NCBI GenBank assembly: GCA_016790475.1
Contig: JAEUOX010000070.1
Location: 1-56,449 of the forward strand
Origin: Rhodoferax sp.
Lineage (GTDB): Bacteria; Pseudomonadota; Gammaproteobacteria; Burkholderiales; Burkholderiaceae_C
Reading direction: 5' to 3'
DNA: 56,449 nt
Below, in pieces: positions 18,686-26,930 of this stretch; position 1 is the first letter of the stretch, and each line of letters opens with the position of its first letter. Both the position numbers and the translations under genes were made by a program. The notes beneath the pieces are model-generated. The model worked only from the letters and a program-made list of their open reading frames with translations. It was not told the origin of the DNA and made no database searches.

Positions 18686-19111
18686 TCATGGCCGCACGAC
18701 CCCCTTCTTGAGCAGGAGGTTGCCGTAGATGCGGGTCTCGCCGGTGGCGACGATCGCGAAGGCCTGGGCGGCGCGCGTGTAGAAATCGAAGCGCTCCAGC
18801 GCGGCGGACGGCGCCGCCCCGTGCGCCTGCAGCACGGCATCGAACTGCGCCACCACCGGTGGCCGGGCGGCCGGGTCCCCGACAACCTGCATCGTCCAGG
18901 CCGCGCAGGGCACGAAATCGTCGAGCGGCAGCAGTTGCAGCACCGCCTCCAGCACCGCCGGCGCCGTGCCGCCGGGCAGCTGGATCAGGCGCCGGGCATG
19001 GGTGGTGGCCGGGAAGTTCGCATCCGCCAGCACCAGCTCGTCGCCATGGCCCATGCTGGCCAGCACGTGCAGCAGATCGGGAGACAGCAGGGGCGGAATG
19101 CCTTTGAGCAT
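18686..19111 (-). CDS. fucU: L-fucose mutarotase / RbsD-FucU family protein
   Basis: A 141-residue RbsD/FucU protein that interconverts the anomers of L-fucose (or a similar sugar) in the cytoplasm. The diagnostic block MGHGDELVLADANFPA gives His22, Asp24 and Asp30 as the expected active-site residues, and the C-terminal YGNLLLKKG is also typical. The start is set at ATG 19111 (MLKGIPPLL), the usual family N-terminus; an in-frame ATG at 19150 would add 13 residues. Neither has a strong ribosome site. It is the first gene of the leftward operon with gntR, two aldolases and a TRAP importer. Confidence 0.88.
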   Translation of the reverse strand: MLKGIPPLLSPDLLHVLASMGHGDELVLADANFPATTHARRLIQLPGGTAPAVLEAVLQLLPLDDFVPCAAWTMQVVGDPAARPPVVAQFDAVLQAHGAAPSAALERFDFYTRAAQAFAIVATGETRIYGNLLLKKGVVRP

Positions 19112-19230
19112 GGACAGAGAGGCGCGAAAGCGCTGATCGCGTACTGACATGTTAGTGATTCGTTCAGCGGGATGCCATCCGGGAGAACCCTGAATGCCGG
19201 GGCAGGCGGCGCGGACGCATACTCCCGCGC

Positions 19231-19314
19231 ATGCACGCCAACACGACCGCCACTGTCGCCGGCCAGCCGGTCCCGCCGGAGATCCTGGGCCACCTGCGGG
19301 AGATCCCGGACTGA
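19231..19314 (+). other. Upstream reading frame cut by in-frame TGA
   Basis: From ATG 19231 a 27-codon frame encodes MHANTTATVAGQP then ILGHLREIPD and stops at TGA 19312-19314. It is in the same frame as the dioxygenase gene that restarts nine bases later (RAVPEQLPGRLAQDGYLLL). A single change of TGA to TGG would join the two into one protein of about 303 residues. The segment from 19112 to 19230 shows nothing else I can assign. Confidence 0.4.
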
Positions 19315-19320
19315 CGTGCC

Positions 19321-20142
19321 GTGCCGGAGCAACTGCCAGGTCGGCTGGCGCAGGACGGCTACCTGCTGCTGCGCGGCGCGCTGCCGGCGGCGCAGGTCCG
19401 TGCGGCGCGCCTGGCGGTGCTGGCGCAGCTGGCGTCGGTGGGCGAGATCGCCGAACCGCTGGACGCGGCGGTCGCGACCGGCCACAGCCGGCGCGCCGAG
19501 CTGCATCCGGATCTGGGCCATTTCTGGCGCAGCGTCTGCGAGGCGCCGGCGCTGCGCGCGCTGAGCCACGGGCCGGCGATGGCCGCCGTTGCCGACGCGG
19601 TGCTGGGGGTGCCGAGCGAACCGTTCGACTTCCTGTGGCTGCGCACGATGGTCGAAGGCCGCGCCAGCCCGCTGCACATCGACCATGTCTACATGAACCG
19701 GGGCACCGAACACCTGGTGACGGCCTGGATCCCGTTGGGGGACGTCCCGCTGGCCGCCGGACCACTGGTCGTGGTCGAGGGCTCCCACCGCTGGGAGGAT
19801 CTGGCGGCGCGCTACCGGGGCATCGACGTCGACCGCGACGGCCTGCCCGGCTCGTTCCCGGAGGATGCGCTGTCGCTGGCCCGCCAGCGCGGCGCCCGGC
19901 TGCTGACCGCCGACTTCCGCACCGGCGATCTGCTGGTGTTCGGCATGTTTACGCTGCATGGCTCCTTCGACAACCGGCTGGGTGGTGGCCGGGTGCGCCT
20001 GTCCTGCGATGTGCGATGGCAGAAGGCCGGTAAGCCACGGGACGACCGCTGGTTCGGGGATCCACCGTCGGGGCACGGTGGCACGGGGTACGGCGGCATG
20101 AACGGCGCGCAACCGCTGGGGGCGGCCTACCTGGCGCGCTGA
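19321..20142 (+). CDS. Phytanoyl-CoA dioxygenase (PhyH) family protein, 5' end uncertain
   Basis: A 273-residue Fe(II)/2-oxoglutarate dioxygenase-like protein. The iron triad is visible as His119-x-Asp121 (LHIDH) and distal His213 (TLHGSFDNR), followed by an arginine for 2-oxoglutarate (RVRLSCDVRW). The N-terminal block LAQDGYLLLRGAL is typical of the family. The only usable start in this frame after the TGA at 19312 is GTG 19321, which lacks a well-placed ribosome site, and coding-like sequence continues upstream through the TGA. So the gene may be nonsense-mutated, mis-sequenced or reinitiated. It is divergent from fucU; the substrate is unknown. Confidence 0.75.
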   Translation: MPEQLPGRLAQDGYLLLRGALPAAQVRAARLAVLAQLASVGEIAEPLDAAVATGHSRRAELHPDLGHFWRSVCEAPALRALSHGPAMAAVADAVLGVPSEPFDFLWLRTMVEGRASPLHIDHVYMNRGTEHLVTAWIPLGDVPLAAGPLVVVEGSHRWEDLAARYRGIDVDRDGLPGSFPEDALSLARQRGARLLTADFRTGDLLVFGMFTLHGSFDNRLGGGRVRLSCDVRWQKAGKPRDDRWFGDPPSGHGGTGYGGMNGAQPLGAAYLAR

Positions 20143-20192
20143 CAACCCGGCCGGCACCGGGGAGCCCATCGGCCCATGACCGGGCTCCGGCT

Positions 20193-20210
20193 GTGTCACC
20201 TGCCTGTCAC
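20193..20210 (+). promoter_or_regulatory. Pho box upstream of the PhoX-family gene
   Basis: GTGTCAC-CTGC-CTGTCAC is two 7-base repeats at an 11-base period with a four-base spacer, the geometry of the PhoB box (CTGTCAT-N4-CTGTCAT). The second repeat fits the consensus completely, the first at five of seven. A weak -10 candidate (CACGAT, 20221-20226) lies ten bases downstream, the usual spacing in Pho promoters. The box is 103 bases before the ATG of the PhoX-like gene. Confidence 0.65.
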
Positions 20211-20313
20211 CCGGACCACGCACGATGGCGTCAGTGCCGGGTTCCCGCCCTGCCTGACCGCCGCGGAATCGCCTGCCGGCGAGCCCGCCCACCTTGTCCT
20301 TCGGAGGATTCTC

Positions 20314-21714
20314 ATGAACCGCCTGCTTCCCGTCGCTGGTGCCATCGCGCTGGTCTTTGCCACACAGGGCACCGCCCTGGCCCAGACCTACTTCAGCAAT
20401 TTCACGCCGATTCCCTCATCGGTCGCCGCCGGCTCGCTGCCAGACACCGCGCCCTTCAAGTTTGGCAGCGCCAATTTCTCCCAACTGTCGATTGCCGACC
20501 GCACCACCCAGCTGACCCAGGGCCAGTTCAACACCGGCTCCTGGGACATGATCGACACCAACCGCACTGGTGCGGATGCCGGTCGCTACCTGTACACCGT
20601 GTTCGAGACCGGGCAGGCCGGCGTGCAGCGCACCGACCGCCAGACCGGGGCGACGGTCACCTTGTGGGCTGCGCCCGCGGGCGCACCGGCCCTCAACAGT
20701 GCCGTAGCCTTTGATTCGTCGCGCTGGACGCCGTTCGGCACCTACGTCACTGCCGAGGAGTCCTGGGGCGGCCAGCCACAGCCCTACGGCCGGCTGTTCG
20801 AGCTGACCAATCCGGTCTCGGCCACGGCGGGCACCGGCAATCTGGTGCATCGCAATGCGGTGGCCCGGGTGTCCCACGAAGGCCTGGCCTTCGACAAGAA
20901 CAACAACATGTACTACGTCGACGAACTCAATGGCGGGAGCATCTACAAGTTCGAATCGAAGACGCCGACCAACGGTGGCGCCTTCTTCGCCAACGGGACC
21001 AACTCCGTGCTGCGTGTCGGCGACGGCTTCACGCCCAACGCGACCGGTGCCTTCCAGTGGGTCCCCTTCACCGACAACACCGGGTTGGCCTTGCCGGGTG
21101 CGGTGACCATCGTCGACCCCAACGGCATCCAGTCGGTGGACGGTCGGGCCACGACCAATGTGGCAGCCTACAAGGGCACCGACTACCAGCGCCCGGAGGA
21201 TCTGGAGATCCAGACGCTGGCCAATGGTGACCAGATCCTGTACGTGGCGACGACGACGACCCACGAGGTGTACGCGATCAACCTGGCCACGAACACGACG
21301 AGCGTGTTCGTCAACCGCAACACCATCGACCTGGCCACCGGCCTGCCGGTGGGCAATGCACTGACCAACCCGGACAATCTGGCGATCGATGCGGCGGGCA
21401 ACATCTACATCGTCGAGGACCAGCCGGGGGGCCAGGCCGACATCTGGTTTGCGCACGACGCGAACCGGGACGGGGTTGCCGAATCGGTGGCGCGCTGGGC
21501 CACGCTGTCGACCGTCGGCTCGGAGCCGACCGGCCTGTATTTCGACGTGACGAACCCGAACGTCGCCTTCGTGAACGTGCAGCATCCCGACAGCGGCGTG
21601 GACCGGATGATCCAGATCACGGCCGTGCCGGAGCCGGAAACCTACGCGATGCTGCTGGCCGGTCTGGCCATCGTCGGATCGATCGCCCGCCGCCGCAGCG
21701 TGCGCCGCGGCTGA
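20314..21714 (+). CDS. PhoX-family (DUF839) protein with PEP-CTERM sorting signal
   Basis: A 466-residue exported protein. A Sec-type signal covers residues 1-24 (AIALVFATQGTALA). The body has PhoX/DUF839 beta-propeller blocks: GTYVTAEES, SHEGLAFD, YQRPEDLE, NPDNLAID with IYIVED, and GSEPTGLYFD ... NVQHP. The C-terminus (about 438-466) is a PEP-CTERM signal: VPEPETYAMLLAGL, a membrane helix and an arginine cluster, so the protein is probably processed by an exosortase. PhoX enzymes are Ca/Fe-dependent phosphatases that release phosphate outside the cell. The ATG at 20314 has GGAGG eight bases upstream, and a Pho box precedes it, supporting phosphate-starvation control. Confidence 0.9.
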   Translation: MNRLLPVAGAIALVFATQGTALAQTYFSNFTPIPSSVAAGSLPDTAPFKFGSANFSQLSIADRTTQLTQGQFNTGSWDMIDTNRTGADAGRYLYTVFETGQAGVQRTDRQTGATVTLWAAPAGAPALNSAVAFDSSRWTPFGTYVTAEESWGGQPQPYGRLFELTNPVSATAGTGNLVHRNAVARVSHEGLAFDKNNNMYYVDELNGGSIYKFESKTPTNGGAFFANGTNSVLRVGDGFTPNATGAFQWVPFTDNTGLALPGAVTIVDPNGIQSVDGRATTNVAAYKGTDYQRPEDLEIQTLANGDQILYVATTTTHEVYAINLATNTTSVFVNRNTIDLATGLPVGNALTNPDNLAIDAAGNIYIVEDQPGGQADIWFAHDANRDGVAESVARWATLSTVGSEPTGLYFDVTNPNVAFVNVQHPDSGVDRMIQITAVPEPETYAMLLAGLAIVGSIARRRSVRRG

Positions 21715-21798
21715 AAGGGGTCCGGTACCGGTGGGCATTCGGCGCGCCCGCCGGTCACCGTTCGGCCGGAGTCGGCGGAGAAGCGGAAGGCCGAGGTC

Positions 21799-23037
21799 TC
21801 AGTGGCTGGCCGGGGCGCTCACCCACAGCGCTGTCAGTCCTCTCAGATTCACGAGCGGACGCCAGCACACCTCGGGCTTGGCCAGTCGCAGGTGCGCGAA
21901 GCGTTCGAACAGGCTCGCGAACGCCAATTGCGCCTCGAGCCGCGCCATCGGCGCGCCGATGCAGTAGTGGACTCCGCCGCCGAACGACAGGTGCGGATTC
22001 GGGCTGCGCCGGATGTCGAAGCGCTCGGGCGCCTGGAAGACCGCGGGGTCGTGGTTCGCGGCGCCAGTCATGCAGTAGAGCATCTCGCCCGGCGGGATCG
22101 TCAGATCGCCGATGACCCACGGTTCGCGGGTGACGCGGGCGACCACCGTCACCGGACTGTCGTAGCGCAGCATCTCGTCGATGGCCGTGGACATCAGCCC
22201 GGGGTCGGCGCGCAATTGTTCGAGCGCGTCGCCCTCGGTGAGCAGCCGGTACAGCCCGTTGCCGATGAGGTTCGTCGTCGTCTCGTGGCCGGCGATGAAC
22301 AGCAGCACAAGATTGGCGAGCAGGTCCTCGTCGGAGATGGACGGCTCGTCACGCTGGCCGGCGATGAGCAGGTCGAGCAGCGAGTCCGACGGCCGGACGC
22401 GGTGGCGCGCGACCTGTCCCGCCATGTAGTCGGCGAGCTCTCGCGCGGCGCTATCGCTCGCTCGGCGCAATTCGCGCCGCGCCACCGGCTCGACGACGAG
22501 CGCGAGCGCCTCGGACCACTGCCTGGTCTGCGCCGTGGCGTCGGGTGGAATGCCGAGCACGTCGCAGATCACCTGGACCGGCAGGGGCTGCGCGAGCTCC
22601 TGCAGGACGTCGAACGGACGATCGGCGGGCAGCGCGGCGACAAGCCGGTTGCAGGTGGCCGCGATCTGCTCGCGCATCGCGCGGACCGCGGCCGGCGTGA
22701 ACGCGGCACCCATGAGACCGCGGATCTGCGTGTGAAATGGCGCATCGCGCATCAGCATGAAACGCTCCACCGTCTGCTCGAGGAACGACTCGGCGAGGTA
22801 GGGGCGTACCGTGGCGTAAGGGCGCCACTGCCGCGGATCGCGCGAAAGACGCGGGCTCTGCATCGCGGCGCGGCAGTCGGCGTGGCCGAGAAGCAGCCAC
22901 AGGCCAAGCGTGTCGCGGTGCACACGGCCGTCGGCACGCAGGCGCCGGAACAGCGACTGCGGATCGGTGAGGTATTGCGGGTCGCGCATGTCGGCGATCG
23001 ATGTCGCCAGCAGCGGGCGGTCCAGGACGTCGTTCAT
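21799..23037 (-). CDS. Cytochrome P450
   Basis: A 412-residue soluble bacterial P450 of the class that uses a separate ferredoxin and reductase. The heme-thiolate loop is FGGGVHYCIGAPMAR with Cys359, the I-helix oxygen motif is AGHETTT at 249-255, and the ExxR and meander regions are in place. It should hydroxylate a small hydrophobic substrate; no redox partner lies nearby. Its leucine codons include many CTC and CTT, unlike the CTG-dominated neighbours, which suggests acquisition. It lies 123 bases downstream of the hydrolase-LuxR gene on the same strand and is convergent with the PhoX-like gene. Confidence 0.95.
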   Translation of the reverse strand: MNDVLDRPLLATSIADMRDPQYLTDPQSLFRRLRADGRVHRDTLGLWLLLGHADCRAAMQSPRLSRDPRQWRPYATVRPYLAESFLEQTVERFMLMRDAPFHTQIRGLMGAAFTPAAVRAMREQIAATCNRLVAALPADRPFDVLQELAQPLPVQVICDVLGIPPDATAQTRQWSEALALVVEPVARRELRRASDSAARELADYMAGQVARHRVRPSDSLLDLLIAGQRDEPSISDEDLLANLVLLFIAGHETTTNLIGNGLYRLLTEGDALEQLRADPGLMSTAIDEMLRYDSPVTVVARVTREPWVIGDLTIPPGEMLYCMTGAANHDPAVFQAPERFDIRRSPNPHLSFGGGVHYCIGAPMARLEAQLAFASLFERFAHLRLAKPEVCWRPLVNLRGLTALWVSAPASH

Positions 23038-23160
23038 CGGGGCTGCACCTTTTGGATCGGGCCGCCCCGGGGCCTGGGGCGTACCGGTGCAGTCTGGCCG
23101 ACGGCGCTGGCCGACGCCAACCGGTGGACTACGGTACCCGGCGCAATCGCACAGTCGCGG

Positions 23161-24240
23161 CTACGGTAACAGCTTCCAGAAGTGGGCCCGGCTCACTGCT
23201 TCGGATCGGCTGCGGCAGCCCAGCGCATCGATGGCGCCGGCGACATGCATCTCCACGGTTCGCGGCGACAGCGCGAGCTGCCGCGCGATGCCCTTGTCGG
23301 TCAGTCCCCGCGCGACCAGGACCAGCACCTCGCGCTGCCGCGACGTGAGCCGCGGCGGCGCGGCCGCGTCCTCGCCGGCGGCGAGGTTCTCGAGGAAGGC
23401 GTCGATCTCGCGGCGGATGACCGGCCAACCCGGATCGGTGGCGAGTGGCAGGTGGTTCTCGCCCGGGACCAGCACCCAGCGGGCACCCGGGATCAGCGAT
23501 GCGACGAGTTCGCCCTCGCGCTTGAGGATCGTCAGGTCACCCTCGACGTGCAGCACGAGCGACGGACAGGCGACACGCGCCGCGTCCTCACGCGCGTCGA
23601 TCTCGTAGAACGCTTGCATGTAGCGGGCGGCCATGACTCCGCTGACGGTGTTGCGGTAGCGCGCGTCGTACTCGGACAGGATCGACTCGCTGGCACCGGG
23701 CAGCATGCGTGCGAGGAACAGGTCGCGGAAGGCGCGCGCGTTGCTGCCCCAGCCGAGTTCGGCGATCCGGACGGTTTCGTCGAACAGGAAGCGCGTGCGC
23801 TGCGAGATGCCCTGGTGATGGACGCCGCGCACGTAGCCGCCGTACACGATGAGGCCGCGCACGCGCTGCGCATGGCGCGCCGCGTAGCGGATTGCGATCG
23901 CCGCGCCCTGGGAGATGCCCAGCAGTACGAACCGTTCGTGGCCGGCCGCCTCGATGACCGCTTGGAGGTCGAGCACCCAGGCGTCGAGCGAGATCGACCC
24001 GACATCCCGGTCCGACAGGCCGCAGCCGCGCCCGTCGTACCAGATGAGCGTGTGCCGGCGGGAGATCGCGTCGACCCAGTGCCGCGTGGCCTCGATCTCG
24101 GCGTCGCTTTGCAGGTTGCCGAGCCAGTTGGCGGCCTTGATGACCGGCGAGCCCTGACCGATGCTGCGAAATGCCAGGCGCACGCCGTCGCGCGTCGTGC
24201 AATAGCGGATCGTGCCGGGCATCGCAGTCATGCGCGCCAT
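23161..24240 (-). CDS. Alpha/beta hydrolase-LuxR fusion regulator
   Basis: A 359-residue fusion. Residues about 10-285 form an alpha/beta hydrolase with a nucleophile elbow LLGISQGAA (Ser110), a likely acid Asp235 (VEGDLT) and His263 (PGENHLP), so the triad looks intact. Residues about 297-355 are a LuxR-type helix-turn-helix (LTSRQREVLVLVARG ... LSPRTVEMHV). Proteins of this form are thought to sense or turn over a small ligand and control nearby genes; the adjacent P450 is the obvious target. The start is set at ATG 24240; ATGs at 24231 and 24279 are possible and none has a clear ribosome site. Codon use (frequent CTC) matches the P450, not the flanks. Confidence 0.88.
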   Translation of the reverse strand: MARMTAMPGTIRYCTTRDGVRLAFRSIGQGSPVIKAANWLGNLQSDAEIEATRHWVDAISRRHTLIWYDGRGCGLSDRDVGSISLDAWVLDLQAVIEAAGHERFVLLGISQGAAIAIRYAARHAQRVRGLIVYGGYVRGVHHQGISQRTRFLFDETVRIAELGWGSNARAFRDLFLARMLPGASESILSEYDARYRNTVSGVMAARYMQAFYEIDAREDAARVACPSLVLHVEGDLTILKREGELVASLIPGARWVLVPGENHLPLATDPGWPVIRREIDAFLENLAAGEDAAAPPRLTSRQREVLVLVARGLTDKGIARQLALSPRTVEMHVAGAIDALGCRSRSEAVSRAHFWKLLP

Positions 24241-24323
24241 TTTGCCGGGATTCGGCGCGCGCACAGGGCGCCCATGCACGGCCGTGCCGGAGCAGGAAAC
24301 CAGCGCGATGCTGCCTGCCGGCC

Positions 24324-26783
24324 TCAGCCGGAATGCTTGAAGGCCTGGATCGCCTGATTGCGCAGCGTTCGCAGCAGCGCGAGCTCCTGCTCCGGGAGCT
24401 TCATCGGGCCGTTCTGGCCGCGGTCGGCATAGATCAGCCCGAAGGGCTTGTCCTTGATCTGCAGCGGCAACAGCAGGAAGCTGTGCGCATCGATGGCCTT
24501 GCGGTACCAGGCCGGAAGGTTCCCGACAATGCGCGGGTCGCGCGCGTCGCTGATGAGCATGTCGGCTCCCCGCATGCAGACCGCGGCAAACAGGTCGGGC
24601 TGCCCCGGCTTGAGCGCCACCTGGAAGCTCTTGGCCACCGCCTCGATCTGCGGGCCGACACCGAAGCGCCCGGTCACGCAGTCCAGCTTCGGATCTCGCA
24701 TGCAGAAGATGATGCGCTCGAAGGCCATTGCGCGGACCATCGTCTCCAGGATCATCCGCAGCACATCGGCGATCTTGAACGCGCCCGCCATCGCGTTCGT
24801 CACATCCTGGATGCCGGCGTTCAGGATCTCATGGGCCTGGCCAGCCTCCGGCGGTGCAGCCAGGATGGCGGTGCCGGCGGCGGTCATCGCCACGGTGGCC
24901 GGAGCCGCCGGGGCGCCCGGCGCCGGTGCCGCTGCCAGCGGGTGCCGCGGCTGCATCAGGCGTGCTGCCCCGGAGCCCGGCAGCGCAGTGATCTGCATCG
25001 CATTCGCGAGCTCGACGAGCTTCTGGCGCCCGGCCTGGATGTTGCTCGCCATCTCCTCGGCGCTGAAGCCCAGCGCGCGGGCATGGGCACGGCCGCAGTG
25101 GTCCAGCTTCTGGTCCAGTTCCGGGTCGGCGCCATGCAGCATCACGTCGGCCAGGTCGTTCGCCGCGGCGGCCATCCAGCGCATGCGCTCGGACGGGTCG
25201 GTCACCGGCTTGGCCGGCGGCGTGCCGGTGGGCTTGCGCATGCAGCGCTGGATCGTGTCCGGCAGCCCCCAGGCCTTGCCGACGCCCAGCGCCAGGGTTT
25301 CGTAGTCCACGCCGAGCACCTGGACCGCGGCCTGGGCTTCCGTCAGCGGCGGGCGGCTGGTGTGCAGCAGGCCGCGGATCTCGCGCGCCTCCTCCGGGAA
25401 GTAGAACTCCGCCAGCATGCGTCCGAGGTTCTGGAACATCGCGGCGATGAACGCTTCCTCGCGCTCGCGCGCCATCGAGCACAGCTCGCCGGCGATCGAA
25501 CCGGCCAGCAGGCAGCGCACGTACTCGTCCTTGAGCACGTTCGCATGGGTCTTGTCCTGCATGTGCTCCAGCAGCACCAGACCCAGCGCCATGTTGCGGA
25601 TGCCGTTGAAGCCCACCAGGCTCACCGCGCGGGACACGGTGCTGATGTTGCCGCCGCCGCGCGCGAAATGCGCACTGTTGACCAGCCGCAGCAGCTTGTT
25701 GGTCAGCGCGACGTCGCGCAGGATCTCGGTGGTTAGGCTGTTCAGGCTGACGGTGTCGGAGCTGGCGATGCCCTGGATGCGCACGACCGAGTCCGACATG
25801 GCCGGGAAATCCTTGGTGCGGCGCATGCGCCGCAGCAGAAAGGCCAGCGTGACATTGACATCGCTGGCGTGGCCGGTGCTGCTGTTCTCGCCACCCGCCC
25901 CGGTGACCTTCGCCGACCAGGCCATCAGCTCGTCGCGGAACGCGCGCACGCTCGGGTGGCGATGCACCGGGTCCCGGGCGAGCGCGCGCGACACGATGCC
26001 GCGCAGCGTGTCGTCCACGTCCGCGGCCAGGTCGTCGCGCATCACCAGCGGCTCGTTCAGGATCCGGTAGATCGCCTGGTAGGGGTCCCGCTCCTTGACC
26101 AGCGGTTCGCCGGACAGCATCTCGGCCAGCACCATGCCGGCGGAGAAGATGTCCATCGCGGCGCTCACCGCGCCGCCCTGCGCGACCTCCGGCGCCATGT
26201 AGCCGGGCGTGCCGGCCGGCGCGGCCGTGCCGCTGTGCGCGCCGCTGTCCTGCACCGGCGCCGCGATGCCGAAGTCCATGATGCGCGCCCGGCCGGACTG
26301 GTCGACCAGGATGTTGGACGGCTTGACGTCGCGGTGGATCACCCCCGCCTCATGCGCGATCGCCAGCGCATCGAGCACGTCGGCCATCAGGTCGGCCGCC
26401 TCGACCGCCGGCATCGCGCCATGGGCCGCCAGCAGCTCGCCCAGCGTCTTGCCCGGCACGTACTCGAACACCAGGTAGGGGTGCAGGTCCTGGACGTCGG
26501 CTTCGAACACCGGCACGAGGTTGGGGTGCGACAGTCGGCTGACATGGCGGGCCTCCTGCAGCCACTGCGGGATCGCCGCCATGCTGGCGCCTTCGCCGAC
26601 CTTCATCAGCTTGATCGCGACCTCGCGCTCCAGCCGCGGGTCGAAGGCCAGCCAGACCACCGACTGCGCGCCCTGGCCCAGGATGCGGCGCAGTTCGAAG
26701 CGCCCCAGCATCGACGGTCGGGCCGGGTCCGTCTGTCCGGAGGCCAGCCGGCGGACGGTGGAAGTCGGGGAAAACTCAGCCAT
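24324..26783 (-). CDS. Ser/Thr protein kinase-HDOD-GAF signalling protein
   Basis: An 819-residue cytoplasmic protein with three domains. A Hanks-type kinase covers about residues 29-290: glycine loop LGQGAQSV, VAIK with Lys58, HRDVKPSN with Asp152, MDFG with Asp170 and GTPGYMAPE, so it should be active. An HDOD domain at about 315-515 (LLRRMRRTKDFPAMS, LRLVNSAHF, AVSLVGFNGIRNMA) normally organises signalling without catalysis. A GAF domain at about 655-815 (FERIIFCMRD ... FGLIYADR) may bind a small ligand. An alanine/proline-rich linker (about 610-650) joins the last two. The start is ATG 26783; no membrane segment is present. It is divergent from metY. Confidence 0.92.
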   Translation of the reverse strand: MAEFSPTSTVRRLASGQTDPARPSMLGRFELRRILGQGAQSVVWLAFDPRLEREVAIKLMKVGEGASMAAIPQWLQEARHVSRLSHPNLVPVFEADVQDLHPYLVFEYVPGKTLGELLAAHGAMPAVEAADLMADVLDALAIAHEAGVIHRDVKPSNILVDQSGRARIMDFGIAAPVQDSGAHSGTAAPAGTPGYMAPEVAQGGAVSAAMDIFSAGMVLAEMLSGEPLVKERDPYQAIYRILNEPLVMRDDLAADVDDTLRGIVSRALARDPVHRHPSVRAFRDELMAWSAKVTGAGGENSSTGHASDVNVTLAFLLRRMRRTKDFPAMSDSVVRIQGIASSDTVSLNSLTTEILRDVALTNKLLRLVNSAHFARGGGNISTVSRAVSLVGFNGIRNMALGLVLLEHMQDKTHANVLKDEYVRCLLAGSIAGELCSMAREREEAFIAAMFQNLGRMLAEFYFPEEAREIRGLLHTSRPPLTEAQAAVQVLGVDYETLALGVGKAWGLPDTIQRCMRKPTGTPPAKPVTDPSERMRWMAAAANDLADVMLHGADPELDQKLDHCGRAHARALGFSAEEMASNIQAGRQKLVELANAMQITALPGSGAARLMQPRHPLAAAPAPGAPAAPATVAMTAAGTAILAAPPEAGQAHEILNAGIQDVTNAMAGAFKIADVLRMILETMVRAMAFERIIFCMRDPKLDCVTGRFGVGPQIEAVAKSFQVALKPGQPDLFAAVCMRGADMLISDARDPRIVGNLPAWYRKAIDAHSFLLLPLQIKDKPFGLIYADRGQNGPMKLPEQELALLRTLRNQAIQAFKHSG

Positions 26784-26868
26784 GGGACGCGGCGCGGGAC
26801 GGGGATTGCGGAGCAGCTTGTAACAGGCGGCAAGTATGACACCGTGCCGGCGTCCCGCCCGGCCCGGG

Positions 26869-26886
26869 CGCAAGCGGACGCTTGCG
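26869..26886. promoter_or_regulatory. 18-bp near-perfect palindrome upstream of metY
   Basis: CGCAAGCG-GA-CGCTTGCG has two perfect 8-base arms around a two-base centre, 44 bases before the metY ATG. A possible -10 (TAAGAT, 26902-26907) lies just downstream. It lies between metY and the divergent kinase gene and may be an operator for either. Confidence 0.4.
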
Positions 26887-26930
26887 AGGTGCCGTCTGGC
26901 CTAAGATGCGTGCTTTTGGAGGAGACACCG

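Noticed and set aside
19312..19314. TGA in the PhyH gene as a selenocysteine codon
   Set aside because: The position lies outside the active site, there is no sign of a following selenocysteine hairpin, and a Trp codon differs by one base.
24240..24279. Longer start for the hydrolase-LuxR protein at 24279
   Set aside because: The extra 13 residues (MHGRPVRAPNPGK) look like promoter-region sequence and the hydrolase core starts after MPGTIRY; the shorter start is not proven either.
26887..26930. SAM or SAH riboswitch before metY
   Set aside because: The leader from the probable start is only about 20-30 bases and has none of the conserved riboswitch cores.
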